Part shown: positions 8,259 to 15,287 of the stretch, in pieces
Numbering within the stretch: the first letter of the stretch is position 1
Layout of the letters: each line of letters starts with the position of its first letter
Assembly (NCBI RefSeq): GCF_052118925.1
Contig: NZ_JBQKGG010000018.1
Span: 1 to 42,705, forward strand
Length of the DNA stretch: 42,705 bases
DNA from: Lientehia sp934351765
Lineage (GTDB): Bacteria; Bacillota; Clostridia; Lachnospirales; Lachnospiraceae
Reading direction: 5' to 3'
Translations under genes and position numbers: made by a program
Notes under the pieces: generated by a model
The model's database searches: none
What the model saw: only the letters and a program-made list of their open reading frames with translations
What the model was told of the DNA's origin: nothing

Positions 8259-8364
8259 ACGCATTTGCGTGTTCATGTATATAAATTACCACTCATTTGC
8301 GTATATGTCAACAATATTTTTTGCATTTGCGTAATTTTTTGTTGATTCACACACGCAATCGTGG
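8259..8364. promoter_or_regulatory. Four-operator phage switch region
   Basis: Four copies of a palindrome with consensus ACGCA-NN-TGCGT lie at 8259 to 8270 (perfect), 8291 to 8302 (one half mismatched), 8321 to 8332 (one half mismatched) and 8353 to 8364 (ACGCAATCGTGG, weakest). Starts are 32, 30 and 32 bp apart, about three helical turns. The second operator falls in the spacer of the leftward promoter, and the fourth in the spacer of the rightward promoter, so bound repressor would block polymerase at both. The first lies just downstream of the leftward start. Confidence 0.85.
8283..8311 (-). promoter_or_regulatory. Leftward early promoter
   Basis: On the minus strand TTGACA (8306 to 8311) and TAATTT (8283 to 8288) are 17 bases apart. 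The spacer contains the second operator copy. It drives the Cro-like gene and the early replication operon. Confidence 0.75.
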
Positions 8365-8370
8365 TATATT
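8342..8370 (+). promoter_or_regulatory. Rightward repressor promoter
   Basis: TTGATT (8342 to 8347) and TATATT (8365 to 8370) with a 17-base spacer that contains the fourth, weakest operator; the repressor start is 20 bases downstream with AGGAGG between. The weak operator would suit autoregulation. Confidence 0.75.
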
Positions 8371-8390
8371 CGGTTTAGGAGGAAAACAGT

Positions 8391-8822
8391 ATGGGTATAG
8401 GTATTGGAAATAAGTTAAACGATTTGCTGTCTGAGCGAGGAATGACCGTTACCGAACTTGCTCGAAAAATAGACGTTGCTCCTACAACTATCTATTCTAT
8501 TATCCAGCGAAATAACAAAAAGGTAGATATTGACGTACTTATCAAAATAGCACGTGTCCTCGGTGTGAATGCTGAATACTTTGGTGATGTTCGCGCCAAC
8601 AGCGATGATCATTTAACCGCAAAAGATAATCGCGACATAGCTAGAGATCTCGACCGTATTATGGGAGAAATAAAAAGCGGTGACAATGGGCCTTTATATT
8701 ATAATGGAGTGGAAATTGATCAAGCCTCAATCGGACTTTTGCAAAATGCTATTGAATATGCGTTACGAGAGACTAAAAAAGAGAACAAAGTGAAATACAA
8801 TCCCACCAAAAACAAGAAGTAG
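8391..8822 (+). CDS. CI-like HTH repressor (XRE family), no peptidase domain
   Basis: 143 residues. An N-terminal XRE helix-turn-helix (about 7 to 62; MTVTELARKIDVAPTTIYSI) is followed by a polar region and a C-terminal helix (GLLQNAIEYALRE), but there is no S24/LexA autocleavage domain. With an ImmA/IrrE-type peptidase gene directly behind it, the pair resembles the ImmR/ImmA control of ICEBs1-like elements and many Firmicute prophages, in which the peptidase cleaves the repressor on induction. Its stop codon is adjacent to the peptidase gene. AT-richer than the early operon. Confidence 0.85.
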   Translation: MGIGIGNKLNDLLSERGMTVTELARKIDVAPTTIYSIIQRNNKKVDIDVLIKIARVLGVNAEYFGDVRANSDDHLTAKDNRDIARDLDRIMGEIKSGDNGPLYYNGVEIDQASIGLLQNAIEYALRETKKENKVKYNPTKNKK

Positions 8823-8831
8823 GTGATTTGT

Positions 8832-9275
8832 TTGGGAAATAATATGAGCCAAATAAAACGGCTTGTTCGATACTACACCAAAATGACCGGAAGCCGTGAC
8901 CCTGTTGTAATATCTAACTATATCGGGATTCGCATTGCCATAGTGCCATTGGGATCTATCGCAGGAAATTATATGCTTCTAAAACGCAAACGATGGATCT
9001 TCATTAACGAAGATATTCCTACCGACAGCCCAATATTCAAGGTTGTTGTTGCTCATGAATTGGGGCACGCATTGTTACATCGAAAAGAAAATTGTGCTTT
9101 CATTCGGAATAAAACACTCTTATCAACTAGCCGGATTGAGCGCGAGGCTAATACCTTTTCCGCCCACTTGCTCATCAGCGATGATATGCTATCATCTTGT
9201 GACGGTATTACCGTGGATAGTTTTCATCGGTCCACTGGCTATCCTGCTGAGCTGATCAAACTCCGGATCAAATAA
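8832..9275 (+). CDS. ImmA/IrrE-type metallopeptidase (anti-repressor)
   Basis: About 147 residues with the zinc-protease motif HELGH (VVAHELGHALLH) near residue 76 and a downstream REANTFSAHLL helix that supplies the third ligand, as in ImmA/IrrE (M78). Known family members cleave XRE-type repressors to trigger excision or lysis. The start is uncertain: the TTG at 8832 lies 5 bases after AGGTGA, whereas a GTG at 8823 abuts the repressor stop and the ATG at 8844 is also possible. Translational coupling with the repressor is likely. Confidence 0.88.
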   Translation: MGNNMSQIKRLVRYYTKMTGSRDPVVISNYIGIRIAIVPLGSIAGNYMLLKRKRWIFINEDIPTDSPIFKVVVAHELGHALLHRKENCAFIRNKTLLSTSRIEREANTFSAHLLISDDMLSSCDGITVDSFHRSTGYPAELIKLRIK

Positions 9276-9293
9276 TAATCCAAGGAGGTTCTT

Positions 9294-10232
9294 ATGAAAA
9301 ATTCTTCTCGCCCAGATAAGGGACTTAGTTTAATTGCTTCGCCTTCTGCTTATACGGTCATTGATCTTGAGACCACCGGCTTATCCCCAGACTATGACGC
9401 AATCCTTGAATTCGCTGCCATAAAAGTCAAAAACAATCAGATCTGTGATACGTTCTCGTCCCTGGTTAATGATCAGGCCTATGTTGATGACTTTATCACT
9501 GATTTAACCGGAATAACGCAGGATATGATTGATTCCGCTCCGCCAATCCTTGAAATATTCCCTCAATTTCTTGATTTTGTTGGAGACGACATTGTCATTG
9601 GCCATAATGTTAATTTTGATATTAATTTCCTGTATGATAATTCTGTCCGTATTTTTAATCGTCCATTTTCTAATGATTTTGTTGATACCATGAGGCTTTC
9701 CCGCCGCTTGTATCCACAACATCGTCATCATCGCCTTTCTGATGTTGCCGATTATTGCAATATCCAAGTCAATGACCTTCATCGCGCTCTTGCTGATTGT
9801 CAGCTCGCTTTCGGCTGCTACAATGCCTTGGTTTCTGATATCGTACATACTTACCATACTTTTGATGCGTTTGCCCACTCTGTTCTTGTTTCTTCTCACG
9901 GAGTGCGCGCATCTGATATTTCATCTTCGGTTTCCGATTTTGATATATCGCATCCTTTTTACCAAAAGACCTGTGTATTTACCGGGAAACTGGAAAAAAT
10001 GACTCGGAAAGAGGCTATGCAGATAATCGCTGATGTCGGTGGAATCAACGGCGACAATGTTACTCAAAAAACCAATTATCTTATTCTTGGCAACAATGAT
10101 TACTGCAGTACCATTAAGGACGGAAAAAGTTCCAAACAGAAAAAGGCTGAATCCCTTAAATTAAAAGGACAAGACATTGAAATACTCCCTGAGAGCGTCT
10201 TTTACGATATCATAAATGATTATTCTGTTTGA
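9294..10232 (+). CDS. DnaQ-type 3'-5' exonuclease with C-terminal BRCT domain
   Basis: 312 residues. A DEDDh exonuclease fold spans about 18 to 185: D24/E26 in IDLETTG, D109 in NVNFD and HRALAD (H163, D168). A BRCT domain follows at about 225 to 310 (CVFTGKL, ADVGG, NYLILG), the type found in DNA ligase and epsilon-like proteins. Members trim DNA ends or proofread. AGGAGG precedes the ATG. It is placed between the phage repressor operon and the integrase, where cargo genes often sit, and its base composition is clearly more AT-rich than the early operon, which suggests separate acquisition. A role in phage recombination or defence is inference. Confidence 0.85.
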   Translation: MKNSSRPDKGLSLIASPSAYTVIDLETTGLSPDYDAILEFAAIKVKNNQICDTFSSLVNDQAYVDDFITDLTGITQDMIDSAPPILEIFPQFLDFVGDDIVIGHNVNFDINFLYDNSVRIFNRPFSNDFVDTMRLSRRLYPQHRHHRLSDVADYCNIQVNDLHRALADCQLAFGCYNALVSDIVHTYHTFDAFAHSVLVSSHGVRASDISSSVSDFDISHPFYQKTCVFTGKLEKMTRKEAMQIIADVGGINGDNVTQKTNYLILGNNDYCSTIKDGKSSKQKKAESLKLKGQDIEILPESVFYDIINDYSV

Positions 10233-10249
10233 TTTACAAATCCATGCTT

Positions 10250-10410
10250 CTCCCCGCACGGGCATCACCATCAACGTTTATGGCCGTGTGGCTGCCGGGA
10301 TCCCGCTGGAAATGATCGAAGATGTGATTTATACCGAAGAAATCCCGGAAGAGCTGGCAAAGACCGGAGAGTTCTTTGGGCTACAGATCCACGGGGATTC
10401 CATGGAACCA
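10250..10410 (+). pseudogene. Fragment of an S24/LexA-type phage repressor
   Basis: About 53 residues read as the central part of an S24 autocleaving repressor: the Ala-Gly cleavage site (VAAGIP) and the catalytic serine region (IHGDSMEP). The N-terminal DNA-binding domain and the C-terminal strand carrying the catalytic lysine are absent; beyond position 10410 the frame loses similarity. It partly overlaps the end of the exonuclease gene context and is best read as a deletion scar of an earlier immunity gene. The open frame 10216 to 10512 that contains it is unlikely to make a working protein. Confidence 0.7.
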
Positions 10411-10525
10411 CTTCGAGCCGCTGGCGGTTGCGAAGATGATGAAATAAACTGTGTGGGACTCCAGACGGTTAGACTGCTGCCTGCGATAATGAGAAATAAC
10501 ATTTGCACATAAAGGAGGTTTTCAC

Positions 10526-11266
10526 ATGTCTGCTGCTACTGCATTTATTCCGTTTCTTCTGGACCGTTTTCAGATCGAATGGAAGCGGCGTGACCGCTCC
10601 GGCGTCTACGGTTTTACCCAGCGGCTGATGGCCTACAATTCCAACAAAATTGAAGGCAGTACTTTGACCGAAGAACAGACCGCTTCCCTGTTTGATACCG
10701 GCACACTCCCCAAGTCCGATGATTATTATCGGGCAAAAGATGTGGAGGAAATGAACGGTCACTTCCTGATGTTCAATAAAATGCTGGAAACGCTCGATCA
10801 GCCGCTCAGCCAGGATCTGATCAAACAATTTCACTACGAACTGAAAAGCGGGGTCTTTGAAGACCGGGCCAACGGCTACGCCATCGGTGACTATAAAAAA
10901 CGTCCGAACATTATCGGAATGTATGAAACCGTGCTTCCGAGTAAGGTCCCGAAAGAAATGGATCTGCTCCTTTCCTGGTATGAAGGTCAAAATGTAACCT
11001 TGGAGGTTCTGGCCGAGTTCCATGTCCGCTATGAAAATATCCACCCTTTTCAAGATGGCAACGGAAGAACCGGCCGGCTGATTCTGTTCCGCGAATGTCT
11101 GCGGAATGATATTTCTCCGCTGATTATTGAGGACGTGCACCGGCCTGAATATCTGGAAGCTTTAAAAGAATACCGGGAAACGAAATCCATCATAAAGATG
11201 GTTTCTCTCTTCCAACAGGAACAGGATTACTACCGGAACCGCTGCCAGTATTTCATGAGCGAATAA
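10526..11266 (+). CDS. Fic family protein (predicted AMP transferase)
   Basis: 246 residues. The Fic core motif HPFQDGNGRTGR is intact at 173 to 184, including the catalytic histidine. An inhibitory helix motif of the (S/T)xxxE(G/N) type is present near the N terminus (SNKIEG, S39 to G44), which marks a class II, self-inhibited Fic protein. Such enzymes usually add AMP to a target protein. AAAGGAGG lies 6 bases before the ATG. There is no adjacent antitoxin gene, in line with the inhibitory segment being built in. It sits in the cargo zone between repressor and integrase. Target unknown. Confidence 0.92.
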   Translation: MSAATAFIPFLLDRFQIEWKRRDRSGVYGFTQRLMAYNSNKIEGSTLTEEQTASLFDTGTLPKSDDYYRAKDVEEMNGHFLMFNKMLETLDQPLSQDLIKQFHYELKSGVFEDRANGYAIGDYKKRPNIIGMYETVLPSKVPKEMDLLLSWYEGQNVTLEVLAEFHVRYENIHPFQDGNGRTGRLILFRECLRNDISPLIIEDVHRPEYLEALKEYRETKSIIKMVSLFQQEQDYYRNRCQYFMSE

Positions 11267-11277
11267 ACCTTGATTTA

Positions 11278-11358
11278 AAACAGAAAAAGCCGGCCCCTGC
11301 ACCACCAGGAACCGGCCAAGATATACCATCCGAAGATGATACACCCCACAACTAAGCG
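11278..11358 (-). ncRNA. Candidate small RNA with its own promoter and terminator
   Basis: On the minus strand TTGCGT (11389 to 11394) and TACAAT (11366 to 11371) are separated by 17 bases. About 45 bases after the expected start comes a GC-rich stem (GCCGG with CCGGC, inner CCTG with CAGG; 11290 to 11316), followed on that strand by TTTTTCTGTTTT. The unit would give a transcript of about 80 bases. A 13-bp inverted repeat with one mismatch (11330 to 11343 with 11369 to 11381) overlaps the promoter. A hydrophobic 24-codon frame starting at a GTG is also present but has no ribosome site. Confidence 0.45.
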
Positions 11359-11381
11359 CAGGAATATTGTATCATCTCCGG

Positions 11382-11425
11382 AACAGCCACGCAAGCGGAA
11401 CATTAGTTCGCTGGCTGTTATTTTT
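11382..11425 (+). terminator. Rho-independent terminator after the Fic gene
   Basis: AACAGCC (11382 to 11388) pairs with GGCTGTT (11413 to 11419) around an inner stem AGCGGAAC/GTTCGCT, and the hairpin is followed by ATTTTTGT on the plus strand. Confidence 0.65.
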
Positions 11426-11490
11426 GTACTCTTTTGCAGGCGGCGGCCTGAATCTGCTGCCCCAAGCATAACATATACGAGGTGATCAAT

Positions 11491-12948
11491 ATGAAAAACG
11501 GAGCGCTGTATGTGCGCGTGAGTACCGACAAGCAGGAAGAGCTTTCCCCGGATGCCCAGCGGCGACTGCTGCTGGAATATGCCAAGAAGAACGATATTGT
11601 GATCAGCGCCGATTACATCTATACGGAGAACGGAATTTCCGGACGGCATGCCGACAAGCGGCCGGAGTTCCAGCGCATGATCGCGGCGGCCAAGTCCGAG
11701 GAACACCCCATTGATGTGATCCTGGTCTGGAAGTTCTCCCGGTTTGCCCGGAATCAGGAGGAAAGCATCGTCTACAAGTCGCTGCTGAAAAAGCAGTGTA
11801 ATGTTGATGTGGTCAGTATCAGTGAGCCGCTGATCGAAGGGCCGTTCGGCTCTCTGATCGAGCGGATCATCGAATGGATGGACGAATACTACTCGATCCG
11901 GCTGGCAGGCGAAGTTATGAGAGGCATGACGGAAAAGGCAAGACGCGGCGGCTACCAGGCAACCACGCCACTCGGCTATCAGTACAACGGCCCCGGAACC
12001 GTGCCGACCGTGCTGGAGGACGAAGCGGAAACGATCCGGTACATCTACCAGGAATATGTCCGCGGCGTTGACCGCACCACCATCGCAAGGCGTCTCAATG
12101 ACATGGGACGAAAGACCAAGCGCGGCAACCTGTTTGAAAAGCGTACCGTCGAATACATCCTCCGGAATCCGTTTTATGTTGGAAAAATCCGATGGAACCG
12201 GGCACCTCATTCCGCTTACCAGGATAACCCGGACGATGAAATCATCATTGCTGATGGCGCTCATTGCCCCATCATTGCCCCGGAACTGTTCAATCGTGCA
12301 AAATCCCGTCTGGACTCTGAAAAGTGCGTCTACAAGGCGCGTAGCGTGTCAGCATGCCGTCACTGGCTGTCCGGTCTGGTGCGCTGTCCCATCTGCGGCG
12401 CATCATTAACCTACAGCGCAGGGAAGAAAAGCTGGAACTGCTGGAAATATGCCAAAGGGTTCCACCGCGGCTCCTGCCATATCTTCGACCGTGTGTTGAC
12501 TGCTGCCATCCTGCACGGGCTGGAAGAGCTGCTGGCCGGAAAGGACTTTGAATATGAGTACCGGCCGCCGGCGGCACCGAAGACCATCAGCCGGCTGGCC
12601 GAACTGCAGTCGGAGCTGGCGCGGATTGCCACCAAAGAAGAACGGATCCGGCTGGCTTATGAAAATGGGATTGACACTCTGGAGGAATATAAGAATAATA
12701 AGCTCCGGTTACAGAAGGACCGGAAGCGCCTGGAAGAAGCGATTGAAAAAGAATCCGGAACGGATACAGAATCAAAGAAGCCAGGAAAGGAAGAAATCCT
12801 TTCCCGGATCCATACGGTGTATGATATGGTGGCATCTGAAGAGGTCGATCAGGTCACAAAAGGCAATCTTATGCGCTCTTTATTTGACCGGATCGTCTAT
12901 GATCCCAAGACAGAGACACTGCGCTTTTACATTGTTGTCACTTCCTAG
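11491..12948 (+). CDS. Large serine recombinase (phage integrase)
   Basis: 485 residues. The N-terminal resolvase domain carries the nucleophilic serine (YVRVSTDKQ, S11) and the arginine-rich SRFARN segment. A recombinase domain follows (about 155 to 250), then a zinc ribbon (CPICG, later a Cys pair) and a C-terminal coiled coil (about 370 to 430). This is the standard large serine integrase layout, which recombines attP with attB without host factors. The ATG at 11491 has GAGGTGAT 5 to 6 bases upstream; the GTG at 11482 is an unlikely alternative. The gene ends 60 bp before the element-chromosome junction, a usual place for the integrase. Confidence 0.95.
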   Translation: MKNGALYVRVSTDKQEELSPDAQRRLLLEYAKKNDIVISADYIYTENGISGRHADKRPEFQRMIAAAKSEEHPIDVILVWKFSRFARNQEESIVYKSLLKKQCNVDVVSISEPLIEGPFGSLIERIIEWMDEYYSIRLAGEVMRGMTEKARRGGYQATTPLGYQYNGPGTVPTVLEDEAETIRYIYQEYVRGVDRTTIARRLNDMGRKTKRGNLFEKRTVEYILRNPFYVGKIRWNRAPHSAYQDNPDDEIIIADGAHCPIIAPELFNRAKSRLDSEKCVYKARSVSACRHWLSGLVRCPICGASLTYSAGKKSWNCWKYAKGFHRGSCHIFDRVLTAAILHGLEELLAGKDFEYEYRPPAAPKTISRLAELQSELARIATKEERIRLAYENGIDTLEEYKNNKLRLQKDRKRLEEAIEKESGTDTESKKPGKEEILSRIHTVYDMVASEEVDQVTKGNLMRSLFDRIVYDPKTETLRFYIVVTS

Positions 12949-12954
12949 CAAAAA

Positions 12955-12998
12955 AGTCCGGGAACCCGCATAAAATAAGGGTTTTTCGGGCTTTCTCT
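12955..12998 (+). terminator. Candidate terminator after the integrase gene
   Basis: An imperfect hairpin (AAGTCCGGGAACCC with GGGTTTTTCGGGCTT) immediately follows the integrase stop. It lacks a clean U run, so its strength is uncertain. Confidence 0.4.
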
Positions 12999-12999
12999 G

Positions 13000-13020
13000 G
13001 TACCGTGATACGGCGGCCCG
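13000..13020. other. Right attachment junction (attR) inside a manganese catalase gene
   Basis: Coding similarity to manganese catalase resumes abruptly at the TAC codon at 13009 (YGGPDGE). The codon before it is an in-frame stop (TGA, 13006 to 13008) and nothing upstream fits the family. The junction is 60 bp after a serine integrase gene. This marks the crossover zone; the exact 2-base core cannot be set without the left end or an empty site. Confidence 0.8.
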
Positions 13021-13539
13021 GACGGAGAATCCGGTGCCGCCATGCGTTACCTTTCCCAGCGCTATGCCATGCCCTATAAAGAGGGCAAGGCGGTGCTCAC
13101 CGATATCGCTACCGAGGAGCTGGGACATCTGGAGATCGTAGCCTCCATCGTCCATCAGCTCACCCGCGGTCTCACCGCCGAACAGCTGGAGGAACAGGGC
13201 TTCGCTCCTTATTATGTGGATCACACCGCCGGGATCTGGCCTCAGGCAGCAGGCGGTGCTCCATTCTCCGCAGCAGAATTCCAGTCCACCGGCGATCCCA
13301 TCGCCGACCTTTACGAATCCATGGCGGCGGAACAGAAGGCCCGCTTAACCTACGACAACATTCTCCGTCTGGTAAAGGATCCCGAGGTCTGCGATCCGAT
13401 CCGCTTCCTTCGTCAGCGGGAGATCGTCCACTTCCAGCGGTTCGGCGAAACCCTGCGGATCGTTCAGGATCATCTCAACGCGAAAAACTTCTATGCCTTT
13501 AATCCGGCCTTTGACAAAAAGGAAACCGGCTGCGGCTGA
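13009..13539 (+). pseudogene. 3' part of a CotJC-type manganese catalase gene, split by integration
   Basis: About 176 codons of a manganese catalase/spore coat CotJC-type protein remain: YGGPDGE, then MRYLSQRY and EELGHLE, which carry metal-binding Glu and His residues of the four-helix bundle, and later REIVHFQRF with further ligands. The family normally begins about 30 residues earlier, so the N terminus was left on the other side of the integrated element. There is no ribosome site in front of the ATG at 13042, so the fragment is probably silent while the element is inserted. Excision would restore the gene. The tail has the Cys-Gly end seen in several homologues. Confidence 0.88.
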
Positions 13540-13550
13540 CGGAAATAGAC

Positions 13551-13593
13551 GCACAAAAAAACGAGGGTGTGGCTCAGTATGAGCCACACCCTC
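13551..13593 (-). terminator. Strong terminator of the symporter gene
   Basis: A perfect 14-bp stem (13563 to 13576 with 13580 to 13593) with a 3-base loop is followed on the minus strand by a run of seven T. It ends leftward transcription of the symporter; it may also serve the catalase gene on the other strand. Confidence 0.9.
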
Positions 13594-13610
13594 AGATCAT
13601 GTTATCCGGA

Positions 13611-14969
13611 TTATTCTTTTTCCGTCTGCTTTTTGCCGGAATATTTCTTACACATTCCTACAACCGCTCCGCTCAGCACCAGAAGTGCCAGTACGTTGGG
13701 GATTACCATCAGTCCGTTAAAGAAATCGGACAGGGTCCATACCAGATCCACCTTCAGGGTAGAGCCCACAATAATGAATGCCAGAACCAGTACGGAATAC
13801 ACCGCAACTGCTTTCTTTCCGAACAGGTACTGAACATTGATCTTGCCAAAGAAATGCCAGCCCAGGATCGTGGAAAAAGCGAAAAACAGAAGACAGATTG
13901 CTACAAAAATATCACCGAATCCACCAAACCGTGTGGTAAACGCCGCCTGGGTCAATGCCGTTCCCTTTTTTCCGCACTCCAGCACACCGGAGGTCAGAAT
14001 CGAAAACACGGTCAGATTCAGAATAATAAAGGTATCAATGAAAACACTGATCATAGCACGAAGTCCCTGCTCATGAGGGTTCTTTGCTGCCGCCCTTGCG
14101 TGTGCATGAGGAGTGGAACCCATACCTGCTTCATTGGAGAACAGGCCTCTTGCCACACCAAACCGGATCGCCTCCCGCACCGTGATGCCGGCGCCGGCGC
14201 CCAGAACTGCCTTGGGGCTGAAGGCACCCTCAAAGATCATACGGAACGCATCGGGAATCTTAGCTGCGTTGGATAAAATCAGCACCAGACTTCCGATAAT
14301 ATAGATTCCGGCCATGAACGGCACGATCTTTTCCACAACAGCAGCAAGACGGTTTGTTCCGCCTAAAAAGATCACACCGGCGATCACTGCCAGAACAATG
14401 CCCACTGCCACCGGCGGTACATTGATATTTCTGGAGGTGAAGACCTCTGAAAACGCTGCTCCGATGGAATTAGACTGTACCATATTTCCCATAAATCCAA
14501 GGGCCAGGATAATAAATACAGCAAACAGTCCCGCCAGGATCTTTCCAAAGGTTCCCTTAAACGCTGCTTTTATGTAGTAAATGGGGCCGCCGGTCACTTC
14601 ACCGTCCACGGTAGTTTTATACTTCTGGGCCAGTGTCGCCTCCGCATAGATGGTACCCATGCCGAAAAATGCCGACAGCCACATCCAGAAAATGGCACCC
14701 GGTCCGCCGCCCAGAAGTGCAGTTGCCGCACCGGCCAGATTTCCGGTTCCGACCTGTGCCGCAATGGCAGTTGCCATGGACTGGAACGGTGTCATTTCCC
14801 CTTCTTTTCGTTCATGCTTGTGTCCCATGCTTCCAAACACCAGGTGCCAGCCCTCCCGGAACTTTCTCACCTGGATAAACTTGAGCCGGATCGTAAAGTA
14901 AATCCCTGTACCACAGAGAAGTACGATCAGCAGTACATTCCACAAAAAATCATTTGCCTTGTTCAACAT
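13611..14969 (-). CDS. Alanine/glycine:cation symporter (AGCS family)
   Basis: 452 residues from the ATG at 14969, which follows GGAGAATAGGA; the frame is open further upstream but that part crosses the riboswitch terminator. The sequence has about 11 hydrophobic segments and AGCS hallmarks: QVGTGNLAGAATAL near the N terminus, the GGPIYYI loop and the FSNEAGMGSTPHAHA segment. The family imports glycine or alanine with sodium or protons. The gene is a single unit between a glycine riboswitch upstream and a strong terminator downstream, which makes glycine the likely main substrate. Confidence 0.95.
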   Translation of the reverse strand: MLNKANDFLWNVLLIVLLCGTGIYFTIRLKFIQVRKFREGWHLVFGSMGHKHERKEGEMTPFQSMATAIAAQVGTGNLAGAATALLGGGPGAIFWMWLSAFFGMGTIYAEATLAQKYKTTVDGEVTGGPIYYIKAAFKGTFGKILAGLFAVFIILALGFMGNMVQSNSIGAAFSEVFTSRNINVPPVAVGIVLAVIAGVIFLGGTNRLAAVVEKIVPFMAGIYIIGSLVLILSNAAKIPDAFRMIFEGAFSPKAVLGAGAGITVREAIRFGVARGLFSNEAGMGSTPHAHARAAAKNPHEQGLRAMISVFIDTFIILNLTVFSILTSGVLECGKKGTALTQAAFTTRFGGFGDIFVAICLLFFAFSTILGWHFFGKINVQYLFGKKAVAVYSVLVLAFIIVGSTLKVDLVWTLSDFFNGLMVIPNVLALLVLSGAVVGMCKKYSGKKQTEKE

Positions 14970-15037
14970 TCCTATTCTCCTCACATTCTTTGTTTTTCGG
15001 TGATCCGGAATCCTGCTCCGTATCCCTTTCCTTTTCC

Positions 15038-15072
15038 AAAACAAAAAGAGCTGATAGTCATCAGCCCTCTAA
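15038..15072 (-). terminator. Riboswitch expression-platform terminator
   Basis: On the minus strand GAG-GGCTGAT pairs with ATCAGC-TC (15048 to 15071) and is followed by TTTTTGTTTT. It sits between the glycine aptamer and the symporter start, so it is the likely regulated terminator. Confidence 0.85.
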
Positions 15073-15084
15073 AGAGTAGAACAT

Positions 15085-15205
15085 TGCCTTATTGCCCTGT
15101 CCTTTTGCCTGAGAGATATACAGAACCGGTGCCCCTTCCGTTTCTGCTTTACACCTTCGGCGTCCTGGCACAATCCTGTGCAGGAACTCTCCAGAGTGTC
15201 GGTTT
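15085..15205 (-). promoter_or_regulatory. Glycine riboswitch (single aptamer)
   Basis: Read on the minus strand, the leader has the conserved glycine aptamer elements in order: GGAGAG, GCCGAAGGTG, AAGGGGCACC and CTCTCAGGCAAAAGGACAG. The GGAGAG and CTCTC ends pair. Only one aptamer is visible, preceded by a short GTCGG/CCGAC hairpin (15198 to 15213) that could replace the second one, as in known singlet forms. The terminator downstream suggests transcriptional control of the symporter gene. Confidence 0.93.
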
Positions 15206-15220
15206 TAGCCGACATAGAAC

Positions 15221-15249
15221 ACCATAGCATAAAGTTCCGGAATTTGCAA
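15221..15249 (-). promoter_or_regulatory. Promoter of the glycine riboswitch-symporter unit
   Basis: TTGCAA (15244 to 15249) and TATGGT (15221 to 15226) on the minus strand, 17 bases apart, just upstream of the aptamer. Confidence 0.7.
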
Positions 15250-15287
15250 GCAGTTTTGTCTGTCACATTCAAACAACTGTTTCTGTC

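Noticed and set aside
10411..10512. Open frame continuing after the S24 fragment
   Set aside because: Similarity to S24 proteins stops at 10410 and the remaining residues look like random read-through before the Fic ribosome site.
11275..12264. Long open frame on the minus strand opposite the Fic terminator and serine integrase
   Set aside because: It is antisense to a strongly supported integrase gene, has no ribosome site and shows no family signature; only its last part overlaps the small RNA candidate.
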